This document shows, piece after piece, positions 17,544 to 24,847 of a stretch of DNA of 64,000 bases (positions are counted from its first letter, which is position 1; each line of letters opens with the position of its first letter). The DNA comes from Catonella morbi ATCC 51271. GTDB lineage: Bacteria > Bacillota > Clostridia > Lachnospirales > Lachnospiraceae. The notes under the pieces were generated by a model. That model was not told the DNA's origin and did no database searches. It saw only the letters and a list, made by a program, of their open reading frames with translations. The stretch is from the NCBI RefSeq assembly GCF_000160035.2, contig NZ_KI535368.1:434001-498000 (forward strand), given 5' to 3'. The position numbers were made by a program, and so were the translations under genes.

Positions 17544-17663
17544 GGCTCTTTAGAGCCAGCCAGAAAATGTAGTGCGGAAGTCAAACTTTTCAGTGCCCCT
17601 TTAGGGGCAGGCAGGAAAGAGCGGCTTATAGCCGCAGAGCAAACCACCAGCTAAGCTGGTGGT
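17544..17663 (+). repeat. Four short perfect hairpins at the IS200 right end
   Basis: In order these are GGCTC-TTTA-GAGCC (17544-17557), TGCCCC-TTTA-GGGGCA (17594-17609), GCGGCT-TAT-AGCCGC (17621-17635) and ACCACCAGC-TAA-GCTGGTGGT (17643-17663). The last is the expected right-end transposase recognition hairpin. The others may block read-through or be decoy recognition structures. Confidence 0.75.
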
Positions 17664-17708
17664 CATGATTAATAGGAAATCTCCTTGAAATCTTCTATAA
17701 AGGCCAGA

Positions 17709-17769
17709 GTGACAAAAGATAATAGATTTTCTTGCAAGAAAGACTGGTAGAATTTTATACTCTTGACAC
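17709..17769 (-). repeat. Dispersed palindromic element, copy 3 (more diverged)
   Basis: It starts GTGACAAAAGATAATAGA and ends TTTTATACTCTTGACAC, matching the orientation and layout of the copy at 7253-7313. It lies between the IS200 right end and the HD-domain gene. Downstream, 17790-17842 has GCCGTAAGGTG and CACACAAAGTGTG words like those before uvrB. Confidence 0.6.
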
Positions 17770-17975
17770 TTAAATACTTTAAATTAGAATTTCTCAGAGG
17801 TAATTGCCGTAAGGTGCTTATTGCACACAAAGTGTGCGCAGAAACAACCTTGATATTAGAATTAGTGATTATGTAATATCTGTATTGGACTAGTGTTGTA
17901 GGAAAAATATATCATAACACAGTAGAGAAGATGTAACAGTTGCCTGCCTGCTGTGAAACCACATAGGGAGATAAA

Positions 17976-18479
17976 ATGATAAAAAATATTGAGCCAAACA
18001 ATACAAGTCTTGAATGTGATGGAAATGAGAAAATAAAGGATATATCAAAAGAAGAATCTCTGCTTGAATCAGCGAGGTTATTATCGCAGAAAGCGCATAG
18101 TAATCAGGTTGATAAGGCGGGGATTAATTATTTTACCGGACATATTCAAACTGTTGTTAATTCAGTTCACACTCATAAGGAGAAGATAGTAGCCTATCTC
18201 CACGATACAGTAGAAGATATAGAAGTCATGATAGAGATGATATGCGAAGAATTTGGTGAGGAAATCGGAAGGGCAGTCGAAGCAATCACAAAGCCTAAAA
18301 AACTTGATTATACCAGGTATATCGAAGGGATTAAAGCAAACGAACTCGCTAGAGTGGTTAAAATCGCTGACATAAAGCATAATATGGATTTGTCGAGGCT
18401 GAAGGTTGTAGGGGAGAAGGATATAAAGAGGGTTAAAAAGTATAGGAAGGCGCTGGGGGTGTTGGAGGAGGAGAATTGA
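17976..18479 (+). CDS. Small HD-domain protein, SpoT/Mesh1-like (p)ppGpp hydrolase candidate
   Basis: A 167-aa protein carrying the complete HD signature of RelA/SpoT hydrolase domains: AHSNQVDKAGINYFTGHIQTV (first His), AYLHDTVEDIEV (HD pair plus the ED seen in hydrolase-active members), FGEEIGRAVEAITKPK, and KIADIKHNMDLSRL (final Asp). There is no synthetase, TGS or ACT domain, so it resembles a small alarmone hydrolase such as Mesh1. About 35 N-terminal residues are charged and unassigned. It sits between IS elements with its own terminator, so horizontal acquisition is plausible. Activity on (p)ppGpp rather than another nucleotide is an inference. Confidence 0.7.
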   Translation: MIKNIEPNNTSLECDGNEKIKDISKEESLLESARLLSQKAHSNQVDKAGINYFTGHIQTVVNSVHTHKEKIVAYLHDTVEDIEVMIEMICEEFGEEIGRAVEAITKPKKLDYTRYIEGIKANELARVVKIADIKHNMDLSRLKVVGEKDIKRVKKYRKALGVLEEEN

Positions 18480-18536
18480 CAATATATATAGGATGATAAC
18501 TTAATACTGATAATAATACCAAATTGTATTAAAGAT

Positions 18537-18577
18537 AAAGCTGAATATCTGTAGTGTTTACGGTGTGTTCAGCTTTT
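18537..18577 (+). terminator. Terminator of the HD-domain gene
   Basis: AAAGCTGAA (18537-18545) pairs with TTCAGCTTT (18568-18576) around a 22-nt loop and is followed by TATTGTATTT. Confidence 0.65.
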
Positions 18578-18583
18578 ATTGTA

Positions 18584-18660
18584 TTTCACAATAAAAATAA
18601 ACCACCGGGTATGCAGTGAGTTTCTAAATGGCTTTTGCTTTATGAAAAGACCTCTCGTGT
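18584..18660 (+). mobile_element. Remnant left end of an IS200-type element
   Basis: The sequence aligns with the left end of the intact element at 16937-17010: TCACAATAAAAATAAACCACC, then a damaged hairpin (CCGGGTATGCAGTG), GGCTTTTGCTTTATGAAAAG and GACCTC. No transposase follows. Like the intact copy, it abuts a terminator, in keeping with a preference for such sites. Confidence 0.75.
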
Positions 18661-19027
18661 TTGGAGTTAAATAATTGTGAAGGATTGATAGAGAATAAAA
18701 ATGGATAAATGCAAAATGTTACAAAAGGTTGATGAGAATGAAGAGAAATATTGAAATATAACTAAAATGATTGTGGTTTGAGGTAGATATTTTGTGGATA
18801 AATGATATAATAGGGAGTGGTTATACGATATGAATACTTGGAACCACATTATAGTGTTAAATGAGGAGGTGAAAAATAGGATTTTAATATGCTTTAATTG
18901 ACTTTGGTGAATATGAGGTGTATTGAAGTAGGATTTATCATTCACACAGATGAAGATGGGAAAAAGATTGCTCACTAATATCTGGTGTGTAAAGGTTATA
19001 AGATAGCGATTAGCTGTTCATAAATAT
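18661..19027. other. Apparently non-coding stretch between IS remnants
   Basis: AT-rich sequence with scattered stops in all frames. A ribosome-binding-like GAGGAGGTG occurs at 18863-18871 but is followed by stops. It probably consists of decayed mobile-element DNA. No recognisable product was found. Confidence 0.4.
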
Positions 19028-19458
19028 ATGAACATTGAGATGCAGTTATTTTCTGCTTCAAGGAAAAAAGCCGTTATAACAGACCGCAATATAACCGCAG
19101 ATTTTGCCCACAGGACACTACAAAAGGAAATTGAATTACAGTCTAAGATTGACCTAACCAAGCTACTAATCCATTCAGACCAAGGAAGTCAGTACACTCC
19201 TAAAGAGTACACAGAATTTTGCGAAAAACTTGGAATAGCAAGGAGTATGAGTAAAGCAGGTTATCCATACAAAATGCTCCGATGGAAAGGTACTTCAATA
19301 CGCTAAAAACAGACCAAATTTATCAGCATCGCTATCATACTGAAAAAGAGCTTTATGCTGCAATTGAGGAATTTGCTTATGTTCATTATAACCATGTCAG
19401 ACCACATGCTTATAATAAATATAAAACGCCTTACGAGGCTCGTTATGGGGTTAAATAA
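19028..19458 (+). pseudogene. IS3-family transposase orfB remnant, frameshifted
   Basis: The C-terminal part of an IS150/IS3-type integrase-fold transposase. The first frame (to 19306) shows TDRNITADFAHRTLQKEIEL and LIHSDQGSQYTPKEYTEFCE (second catalytic Asp), ending at SKAGYPY. After a one-base loss near 19274-19278, another frame continues with APMERYFNTLKTDQIYQHRY (catalytic Glu), FAYVHYNHVRPHAYNKYKTP and YEARYGVK, then TAA at 19456. The N-terminal half and orfA are missing, so the element is dead. Confidence 0.88.
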
Positions 19459-19528
19459 TCCCGTAACTAATTTTAGGTTATGGTGTTACAAAAATGCTTG
19501 ACCACAACAATATTAGGAGAAGAACATT

Positions 19529-19573
19529 ATGAGATTTGATAAAGAAGCATTGTTTCAGAAACTAGTGTATTGA
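19529..19573 (+). other. Short ORF with good ribosome site, cut by the IS630 insertion
   Basis: TAGGAGAAG lies 9 nt before an ATG encoding MRFDKEALFQKLVY and a stop that lies inside the IS630 left end. Removing the IS and one TA copy would give a 16-codon ORF ending LGGKT, whose TGA overlaps the ATG of the GH13 gene. It may be a leader peptide or the start of a lost gene. Confidence 0.35.
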
Positions 19574-19650
19574 CATATTGATATTTAACAAAATATTTCT
19601 GGCTATTTTTGCCGTTTTATGATAAAATAAAAGAAACGGCGGTGATTTAT

Positions 19651-20160
19651 ATGGCAAGACCAAAAAAGTATAAAATCGAACTTACGGATAACGAATTAAA
19701 AATCTTAAAATCTGTCATCCGAAAAAACAAAACATCCAAAACAATTCGATGCAGATGCCAGATCATTATTGATTTGGATGAAGTACATGGGAAAGTATTT
19801 ACCTATGAACAATCTGCAAAATCAATTGGTGTATGTCTGGCAACAGTAACCAATACCGTGAAAAAGTATTTTGAAGGCGGTATTGATGCAGTGACTGAGT
19901 TTAAACGTAATGTTAATTCCGATAATGCAAGGCGTGTGCTTGATGGACGTGCTGAAGCACGTATAATCGAACTCGCCTGTGGCCCGGTACCGGAAGGGCA
20001 TTCAAGGTGGACCATCCGGTTGCTGGCAGAGAAATCAAAAATTGTTCTTGATACTCCTGTCAGCCGTGAGGCAATCCGCAGAGCCTTAAAAAAAACGAAC
20101 TTCGACCTCACAAAAACGACTACTGGTGCATCCCCGCAAAAGATGATGCCGAATTTGTAG
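19651..20160 (+). CDS. IS630-type transposase, ORFA (N-terminal helix-turn-helix part)
   Basis: Residues from MARPKKYKIELTDNEL give about 169 aa containing two helix-turn-helix segments: YEQSAKSIGVCLATVTNTVKKYFE, then a winged helix with SRWTIRLLAEKS and SREAIRRALKK. The ATG at 19651 follows GGCGGTGA. The frame stops at 20158. Near the end, TTAAAAAAAACG contains eight A residues. A -1 shift there continues as NELRPHKNDYWCIPAKDDAE into ORFB, so the catalytic protein is probably made by frameshifting or slippage. Confidence 0.88.
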   Translation: MARPKKYKIELTDNELKILKSVIRKNKTSKTIRCRCQIIIDLDEVHGKVFTYEQSAKSIGVCLATVTNTVKKYFEGGIDAVTEFKRNVNSDNARRVLDGRAEARIIELACGPVPEGHSRWTIRLLAEKSKIVLDTPVSREAIRRALKKTNFDLTKTTTGASPQKMMPNL

Positions 20161-20165
20161 CATGT

Positions 20166-20801
20166 ATGGAAGATGTTCTTGATGTATATGAGTCCCCATA
20201 CAATCCTGAAAGACCGGTTGTCTGCATGGATGAAAAGCCCTACCAGTTATTGGGTGATGTAAGGGAACCACTGCCCATGTGTCCGGGCAGTAATCAGAAA
20301 ATAGATTCTGAATATGTCCGAAATGGCACCTGCAGTATATTTGCTTTTGTCGAACCACTTGGCGGTACACATCATGTCAGTGTTCGAGAACACCGTACTG
20401 CCTTTGACTGGGCAGAAGAGATAAAATATCTCGTTGATGTCATGTATCCTGATGTGGAAAAAATAATCCTTGTAATGGATAACCTGAACACCCATAAACC
20501 GGCGTCCTTGTACAAAAGGTATCCGGCGGATGAAGCAAGAAGGATTATCAAGCGTCTGGAAATTCACTATACTCCCAAGCATGGAAGTTGGCTTGACATC
20601 GCAGAAATAGAACTTAATGTGATGACCAGACAGTGTCTGTCACGAAGGATTAAAAACATTACCAATCTTCGCGAAGAATTAGCAGCCTGGGAGGTAGAGC
20701 GAAATATTTTTGCAGCAAAGGTCAATTGGCAATTTCGAACTGTTGATGCCAGAGTAAAATTGAATTCATTGTATCCTAAGTTCACAACAGCTTCCAGATA
20801 G
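20166..20801 (+). CDS. IS630-type transposase, ORFB (DDE catalytic part)
   Basis: It encodes the DDE_3 catalytic core: VVCMDEKPYQL with the first Asp, KIILVMDNLNTHKPASLY with the second, and HGSWLDIAEIELNVMTRQCL with the Glu region. The coding frame is open from about 20085 in phase with the -1 shift, and the ATG at 20166 is only the first internal one, without a convincing ribosome site. Together with ORFA it makes a protein of about 380 aa, in the normal range. The catalytic residues are intact. Confidence 0.9.
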   Translation: MEDVLDVYESPYNPERPVVCMDEKPYQLLGDVREPLPMCPGSNQKIDSEYVRNGTCSIFAFVEPLGGTHHVSVREHRTAFDWAEEIKYLVDVMYPDVEKIILVMDNLNTHKPASLYKRYPADEARRIIKRLEIHYTPKHGSWLDIAEIELNVMTRQCLSRRIKNITNLREELAAWEVERNIFAAKVNWQFRTVDARVKLNSLYPKFTTASR

Positions 20802-20853
20802 GAAGTTGTTGTAATACTAAATATCAATATGCCAGTACACTAGGAGGTAAAAC

Positions 20854-22473
20854 ATGAAATTTAATAAAATATTAAAGCCTCTCGCTGTATCACTTCCGCT
20901 AACCCTTTCGCTTACAGGCTGTAATGCGCCATTAAGCAAAAGACCTGTAAAACTGATAGAAGACAGTTATCGTGTCGCATACGAAATCTTTGTTTCTTCA
21001 TTTTATGACAGTAACGGAGATGGGATAGGAGATTTGGAAGGAATAAGGAAGAAACTTGACTATATAAATGATGGTAAGGCGGAAAAAGGCAGTTCCCTGC
21101 TTGCAAACGAAATCTGGCTCACCCCTGTTTCCCCTTCCCTCTCTTACCATAAATATGATGTTATGGATTATAAAAACATAGACAAGGATTTTGGTACTCT
21201 TGAGGATTTTAAAGCTCTTGTGGAAGATTGCCACAAAAGAAATATCAAGGTGCTTTTTGACCTTGTTATGAATCACTCCTCTTCAGACCATCCTTGGTTT
21301 TTAGAAGCCGTTAAATACCTCAAAGGGCTTAAGAAGGGTGAAAAACCTGATTTTAATGCCTGTCCTTATGTTAATTATTATAATTTTACAAAAGAACAAC
21401 AGGATGGCTATGCCCCTGTCGAAGGCACCGACTGGTACTATGAAGCCAGATTCAGCCCCAGAATGCCGGATTTCAACCTCGAAAATGAGGCTGTAAGAAA
21501 TGAATTTAAGGATATTTTCAAATTCTGGCTGGACATCGGTGTAGACGGATTCAGACTTGATGCTGTTACTTATTATGTAACGGGAAGCATTACCAAAAAC
21601 ACCGAAATACTTGCCTGGCTTAATAAAACAGTTAAAGAAATAAAACCTGATGCCTATATAGTGGGAGAAGCCTGGTCTACGGAAAGCGAATACGGAGCTT
21701 ACTATGCAAGCGGAGTTGACAGCTTCTTTGACTTTGAATTCTCCGGAAGTGACGGAGTCATAGCAAATATACTTAAAGGAATGAAGCCTGCAGGTAATTT
21801 TGCAGAAAGAATGATTAAAGCAGATGAACTTTTTTCCGGAAATAATCCGAACTATATAAATGCACCTTTTTATACAAATCATGACATACCACGTTCGGCC
21901 GGATATTACTCAGGCGATCACAGGGTAGACCAGATTAAGCTTGCAGGTGCTATGAACCTGCTTATGACAGGAAATGCCTTTATTTACTATGGAGAAGAAC
22001 TTGGAATGAAGGGTTCCGGAAGGGACGAGAACAAGAGAGCCCCTATGCAGTGGGCAAAAGACGGCAGTGCAACCGGAATGTGTAAAGGTCCGAAAGATAT
22101 GGAAGAGTTTGAAATGATGTACGGCACTCTTGAAGAACAGGCCGAGGACAATAATTCCATTTATAATTATTATAAAGACGCTATTAAATTAAGACATAGC
22201 TTCCCTGTCATAGCAAGAGGAAAAACCAAGCTTTATGACGGATTTGAAAACCTTGATTCCGATACTGTTTCAGCCTTTACAAGAAATATGGCAGATGACA
22301 GCTATGAATCTGTATTGGTTGTCATAAATACTTCTGAAAATAGTATAAGTCTTAAACCGGGTAAAGACTATACCAAACTTGGAAGTTCCCTTGTTACCGG
22401 AGAGGAAGAGGTAACAATAAAGGACGGAATGCTTAACATCCCATCCTTCGGTATTGCAATACTTACACATTAA
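20854..22473 (+). CDS. GH13 alpha-amylase-family lipoprotein
   Basis: A 539-aa surface-anchored alpha-glucan hydrolase. The N-terminus is a lipoprotein signal with lipobox LTGC (about residues 20-23). GH13 regions are visible: DLVMNHSSSDHPWF (region I), GVDGFRLDAVTYY with the nucleophile Asp (about 235), VGEAWS with the acid/base Glu (about 271) and YTNHDIPRSAGYY with the third carboxylate (about 344). A C-terminal beta domain follows. It probably cuts starch or maltodextrin outside the membrane. TAGGAGG lies 7 nt upstream, directly at the IS630 target duplication. The 3' end overlaps the convergent bioY by 11 nt. Confidence 0.95.
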   Translation: MKFNKILKPLAVSLPLTLSLTGCNAPLSKRPVKLIEDSYRVAYEIFVSSFYDSNGDGIGDLEGIRKKLDYINDGKAEKGSSLLANEIWLTPVSPSLSYHKYDVMDYKNIDKDFGTLEDFKALVEDCHKRNIKVLFDLVMNHSSSDHPWFLEAVKYLKGLKKGEKPDFNACPYVNYYNFTKEQQDGYAPVEGTDWYYEARFSPRMPDFNLENEAVRNEFKDIFKFWLDIGVDGFRLDAVTYYVTGSITKNTEILAWLNKTVKEIKPDAYIVGEAWSTESEYGAYYASGVDSFFDFEFSGSDGVIANILKGMKPAGNFAERMIKADELFSGNNPNYINAPFYTNHDIPRSAGYYSGDHRVDQIKLAGAMNLLMTGNAFIYYGEELGMKGSGRDENKRAPMQWAKDGSATGMCKGPKDMEEFEMMYGTLEEQAEDNNSIYNYYKDAIKLRHSFPVIARGKTKLYDGFENLDSDTVSAFTRNMADDSYESVLVVINTSENSISLKPGKDYTKLGSSLVTGEEEVTIKDGMLNIPSFGIAILTH

Positions 22474-23035
22474 TCTTGTTTAATGCCTGCTTAAGTGCAT
22501 TTCCTAAAATTACGGAAATAACTATTTTTGCCACATCAAAAGGTATAAACGGATATACACAGTAGCCAAGAGCCTGTGTGAAGTTTATGCCTTTTGTGTT
22601 TACTGTTGTAAACCAAACAGTTCCAAAAAGGTAGCAAACCATAAGTCCTAAAAGCAAGCCTATTACCTGAAAATAAATCTTTTTAACTCCAAATCTTTCT
22701 ATAAAAAGCCCGCTTATAAATGCCATGAAAATAAATCCTATAATATAACCGCCGGTAGCCCCGAATAATGCAGCCATGCCGCCTGATGCACCCGCAAATA
22801 CCGGAAGCCCTACGAAACCTAACAATACATATACAAAGACTGCAAGTGCTCCCTTCTTAGCCCCAAGCACATAAGAACAAAGGCAAACCGCTATTATCTG
22901 TAAAGAAATAGGTACAGGTCCGATAGGAATCTGCCAAGGACCGAGCACGCAGCAAACAGCCGCCATTATACCTATAAGAGCTATGTTTTTTACGTCCGGT
23001 TTTGATTTAACTGCTACATTTTCATTTGATGACAT
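22463..23035 (-). CDS. bioY: BioY biotin ECF transporter substrate-binding subunit
   Basis: A 190-aa membrane protein with about six helices. It shows family motifs ALIGIMAAVCCVLGPWQIPIGPVPISLQ, the GGMAALFGATGGYIIGFIFMA loop with conserved glycines, and PFIPFDVAKIVISVILG at the C-terminal end. BioY binds biotin and works alone or with the shared EcfA/EcfT module, which is not adjacent. AAAGGAGAAAG precedes the start. A clear BirA operator upstream shows biotin-controlled expression. Confidence 0.95.
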   Translation of the reverse strand: MSSNENVAVKSKPDVKNIALIGIMAAVCCVLGPWQIPIGPVPISLQIIAVCLCSYVLGAKKGALAVFVYVLLGFVGLPVFAGASGGMAALFGATGGYIIGFIFMAFISGLFIERFGVKKIYFQVIGLLLGLMVCYLFGTVWFTTVNTKGINFTQALGYCVYPFIPFDVAKIVISVILGNALKQALNKINV

Positions 23036-23124
23036 TTTCTTTCTCCTTTATCTTATACAAAAATACTGCCTGACGGATATAGTAATTACAACTGAATTTC
23101 TGTATGGACTTTCGTATAAATACA

Positions 23125-23165
23125 ATATCCGAACCGGGACAGCTATATGTCTGAGGTTCGGATAT
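23125..23165. repeat. 11-bp dyad near the bioY transcription start
   Basis: ATATCCGAACC (23125-23135) and GGTTCGGATAT (23155-23165) are perfectly complementary around a 19-nt centre with further pairing (GACA/TGTC). It lies between the BirA box and bioY. One arm touches the predicted -10/start region, so it may be a second regulatory site or a terminator of unrelated transcription. Confidence 0.55.
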
Positions 23166-23166
23166 T

Positions 23167-23221
23167 ATAATACATTAAATTTTGATGATTGTAAACCTTT
23201 TTTTGCGTTAAGGTTTACAAT
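23167..23221 (-). promoter_or_regulatory. bioY promoter with BirA operator
   Basis: ATTGTAAACC (23188-23197) and GGTTTACAAT (23212-23221) form a perfect 10-bp inverted repeat with a 14-nt spacer, matching the known Firmicutes BirA box. On the minus strand TTTACA (23190-23195) and TATTAT (23167-23172) are 17 nt apart, so BirA-biotinyl-AMP binding would cover the -35. Confidence 0.88.
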
Positions 23222-23246
23222 ATTAAGTATTTTAATGCTGTACAAA

Positions 23247-23276
23247 TTGACATTTAAATGTAAATGGCATTATAAT
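23247..23276 (+). promoter_or_regulatory. Promoter of the duplicated-domain secreted protein
   Basis: TTGACA (23247-23252) and TATAAT (23271-23276), both perfect, are 18 nt apart. The leader to the start codon is about 120 nt. It diverges from the bioY promoter. Confidence 0.7.
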
Positions 23277-23401
23277 ACCGTTTACTATGACTAATATAGT
23301 ATATATACTCCTATTAATAATTAACATTAATCAATTATTTAACAAAGGAGAAAAAAAGCTAAAATAATCGGGCATGCAAATATAGAATAAGGAGCAGTAC
23401 T

Positions 23402-24646
23402 ATGAAAACTAACAGGCAGATAAAATACTTAATAGCAGTAGCGGCAGTAATAATCATTATTGCAATTTTAGGCTATATAACTGTTTCAGTAAACAGATCA
23501 AACGGTAATCCCGGCAATGATTCTGCCGCTGATACAAAGAGTAATATCTCCGGCAAACAAACAGATGATTTAAATAATCAGGTTGAATCATTTACGCTTG
23601 ATGATGACTTAAGAACGGCGATAACAGAGCTTGCGGGCTCTGATGAGTATCTTAATAAAAAATCCGTAACATCTGATGAAAAACACTGGAAGGAGCAGTT
23701 TATCAGCGACTTTATTCAGAATTCCAGATTATCTTTCTCATATCTTGACAAAATTTCTAAGGAAAATGATGGTATGGTAAGTGTTAAAGAGCTGAATTAT
23801 ATGCAGAGCTCCCTTACCGGAGTTGAGCTGGATTTTTCTGATATTGTGGATAAGGCAGTTGATGCAAACCGGTCTTCCAGCAAGTTAAATCAGGGAACTC
23901 TGTCAAATTATGTATATGAGTCTGCAAGTGACGGCATAGACCTTACTGCCATACTTGATATAGAGAGCGAACCCATAGGTCAGGATTTCTGGATAGCAAA
24001 AAGAATAGTTACAGTACATTTAATCAAAAATCCCAAAAGCTGTTTTGACGGTTACACCATAACTTCTCTGACTTCAACAGACTTGGGAAACAGTACCGGG
24101 GAATATCAAAAAGACATATTAAAAGATGGGCGGATTAAAGCATTTTTACTTGGAAATGATATAAAATCAGCCATAATAAAGCTTGCAACCTCCAACGAAT
24201 ATTTTAACGGAAAAGATATAAAAGTCGGTGAAAAAGCTTGGAAGGAGCAGTTCGTCAGCGATTTTATCCAGAATTCCGGGAAATCTTTCTCATATTTAAC
24301 CAAAATATCTAAAGAAAATAATGGTATGATAGATGTTAAAGAAATAAATTATATGCAGAAATCCCTTACCGGGGTTGAGCTGGATTTTTCTGATGTTGTA
24401 GACAAAACGGTTGATATTAAGCAGGCTTCAGATAATTTAAGCTCCGCAACTTTGTCAGGGTATAAATATGAGCCTGTCGAAAACGGTGCAGTCATTACCG
24501 GAATACTTGACACCGGGATAAAAAATGAAGATGAGGGCCCTTGGAGCGGAAGAAGAAAAGTTAAAGTATATTTAGTAAAAAATCCGGAAAGCTGCTTTGA
24601 TGCTTTTACGATAAGTTCCCTGTCTTCTATTAACATAGAAAATTAA
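23402..24646 (+). CDS. Membrane-anchored extracellular protein with two copies of an unknown domain
   Basis: A 414-aa protein with an N-terminal hydrophobic helix (about residues 9-29), a Ser/Asn/Asp-rich linker, then two homologous units of about 165 aa (about 68-230 and 250-412). Each unit contains KxWKEQFxSDFIQNS, SFSYLxKISKEN, a LNYMQ/INYMQ segment, the near-identical SLTGVELDFSDxVDK, and a terminal VxLxKNPxSCFDxxTI. Each has a single conserved Cys. I do not recognise the domain; the two copies may bind a ligand or pair with each other outside the cell. AAGGAGCAG precedes the ATG. It is monocistronic with a downstream terminator. Confidence 0.75.
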   Translation: MKTNRQIKYLIAVAAVIIIIAILGYITVSVNRSNGNPGNDSAADTKSNISGKQTDDLNNQVESFTLDDDLRTAITELAGSDEYLNKKSVTSDEKHWKEQFISDFIQNSRLSFSYLDKISKENDGMVSVKELNYMQSSLTGVELDFSDIVDKAVDANRSSSKLNQGTLSNYVYESASDGIDLTAILDIESEPIGQDFWIAKRIVTVHLIKNPKSCFDGYTITSLTSTDLGNSTGEYQKDILKDGRIKAFLLGNDIKSAIIKLATSNEYFNGKDIKVGEKAWKEQFVSDFIQNSGKSFSYLTKISKENNGMIDVKEINYMQKSLTGVELDFSDVVDKTVDIKQASDNLSSATLSGYKYEPVENGAVITGILDTGIKNEDEGPWSGRRKVKVYLVKNPESCFDAFTISSLSSINIEN

Positions 24647-24662
24647 AGTGATATGTGTAATA

Positions 24663-24735
24663 AGAGCTGTTGCGTTAAAAATGAAATATAATCAGATGTA
24701 TTTGTTTTCATTTACTGCAGCAGCCCCTTTTTATT
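24663..24735 (+). terminator. Terminator of the duplicated-domain gene
   Basis: GAGCTGTTGC pairs with GCAGCAGCCC, and AAAATGAAA with TTTTCATTT inside it. A TTTTTATT tract follows. Confidence 0.7.
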
Positions 24736-24791
24736 ACAGGTCTTACAGATATGACTTATTCAAAATCATTAACAAAGTATATCTAAAATGA

Positions 24792-24838
24792 TGTGATTAA
24801 ACCGTAACCCGAAAGTTACCATATTTTGCAGATATTTG
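24792..24838 (+). repeat. 47-bp dispersed repeat, copy B
   Basis: Ungapped match of 33/47 to 8094-8140. This copy also contains the small dyad GTAAC-CCGAAA-GTTAC. It ends 10 nt before the stop of the next minus-strand gene. Confidence 0.5.
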
Positions 24839-24847
24839 ACTAGCATA

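Larger units (their letters stand above)
16937..17665 (+). mobile_element. IS200-type insertion sequence (ends approximate)
   Basis: A single-ORF IS200-group element. The left end has the hairpin CACCGGC-TAT-GCCGGTG (16954-16970), and the right end has CCACCAGC-TAA-GCTGGTGG (17644-17662). No terminal inverted repeats or target duplications are expected in this family. Identical left-end flanking sequence CACAATAAAAATAAACCACCGG recurs in the remnant at 18584-18660, placing the left boundary at or before about 16937. It lies immediately downstream of the ppdK terminator. Confidence 0.85.
19565..20840 (+). mobile_element. IS630-type insertion sequence, complete (1276 bp)
   Basis: The terminal inverted repeats start GTGTATTGACATATTGATA at the left and end TATCAATATGCCAGTACAC at the right, with two mismatches over the aligned arms. 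The element is flanked by TA on both sides (19563-19564 and 20841-20842), the target duplication expected of the IS630/Tc1-mariner superfamily. It encodes a two-frame DDE transposase. It inserted directly before the GGAGG of the GH13 gene. Confidence 0.92.

Noticed and set aside
21301-21882. A 193-aa minus-strand frame within the GH13 gene
   Set aside because: Low-complexity composition, no start signal, and complete overlap with a well-supported enzyme gene.
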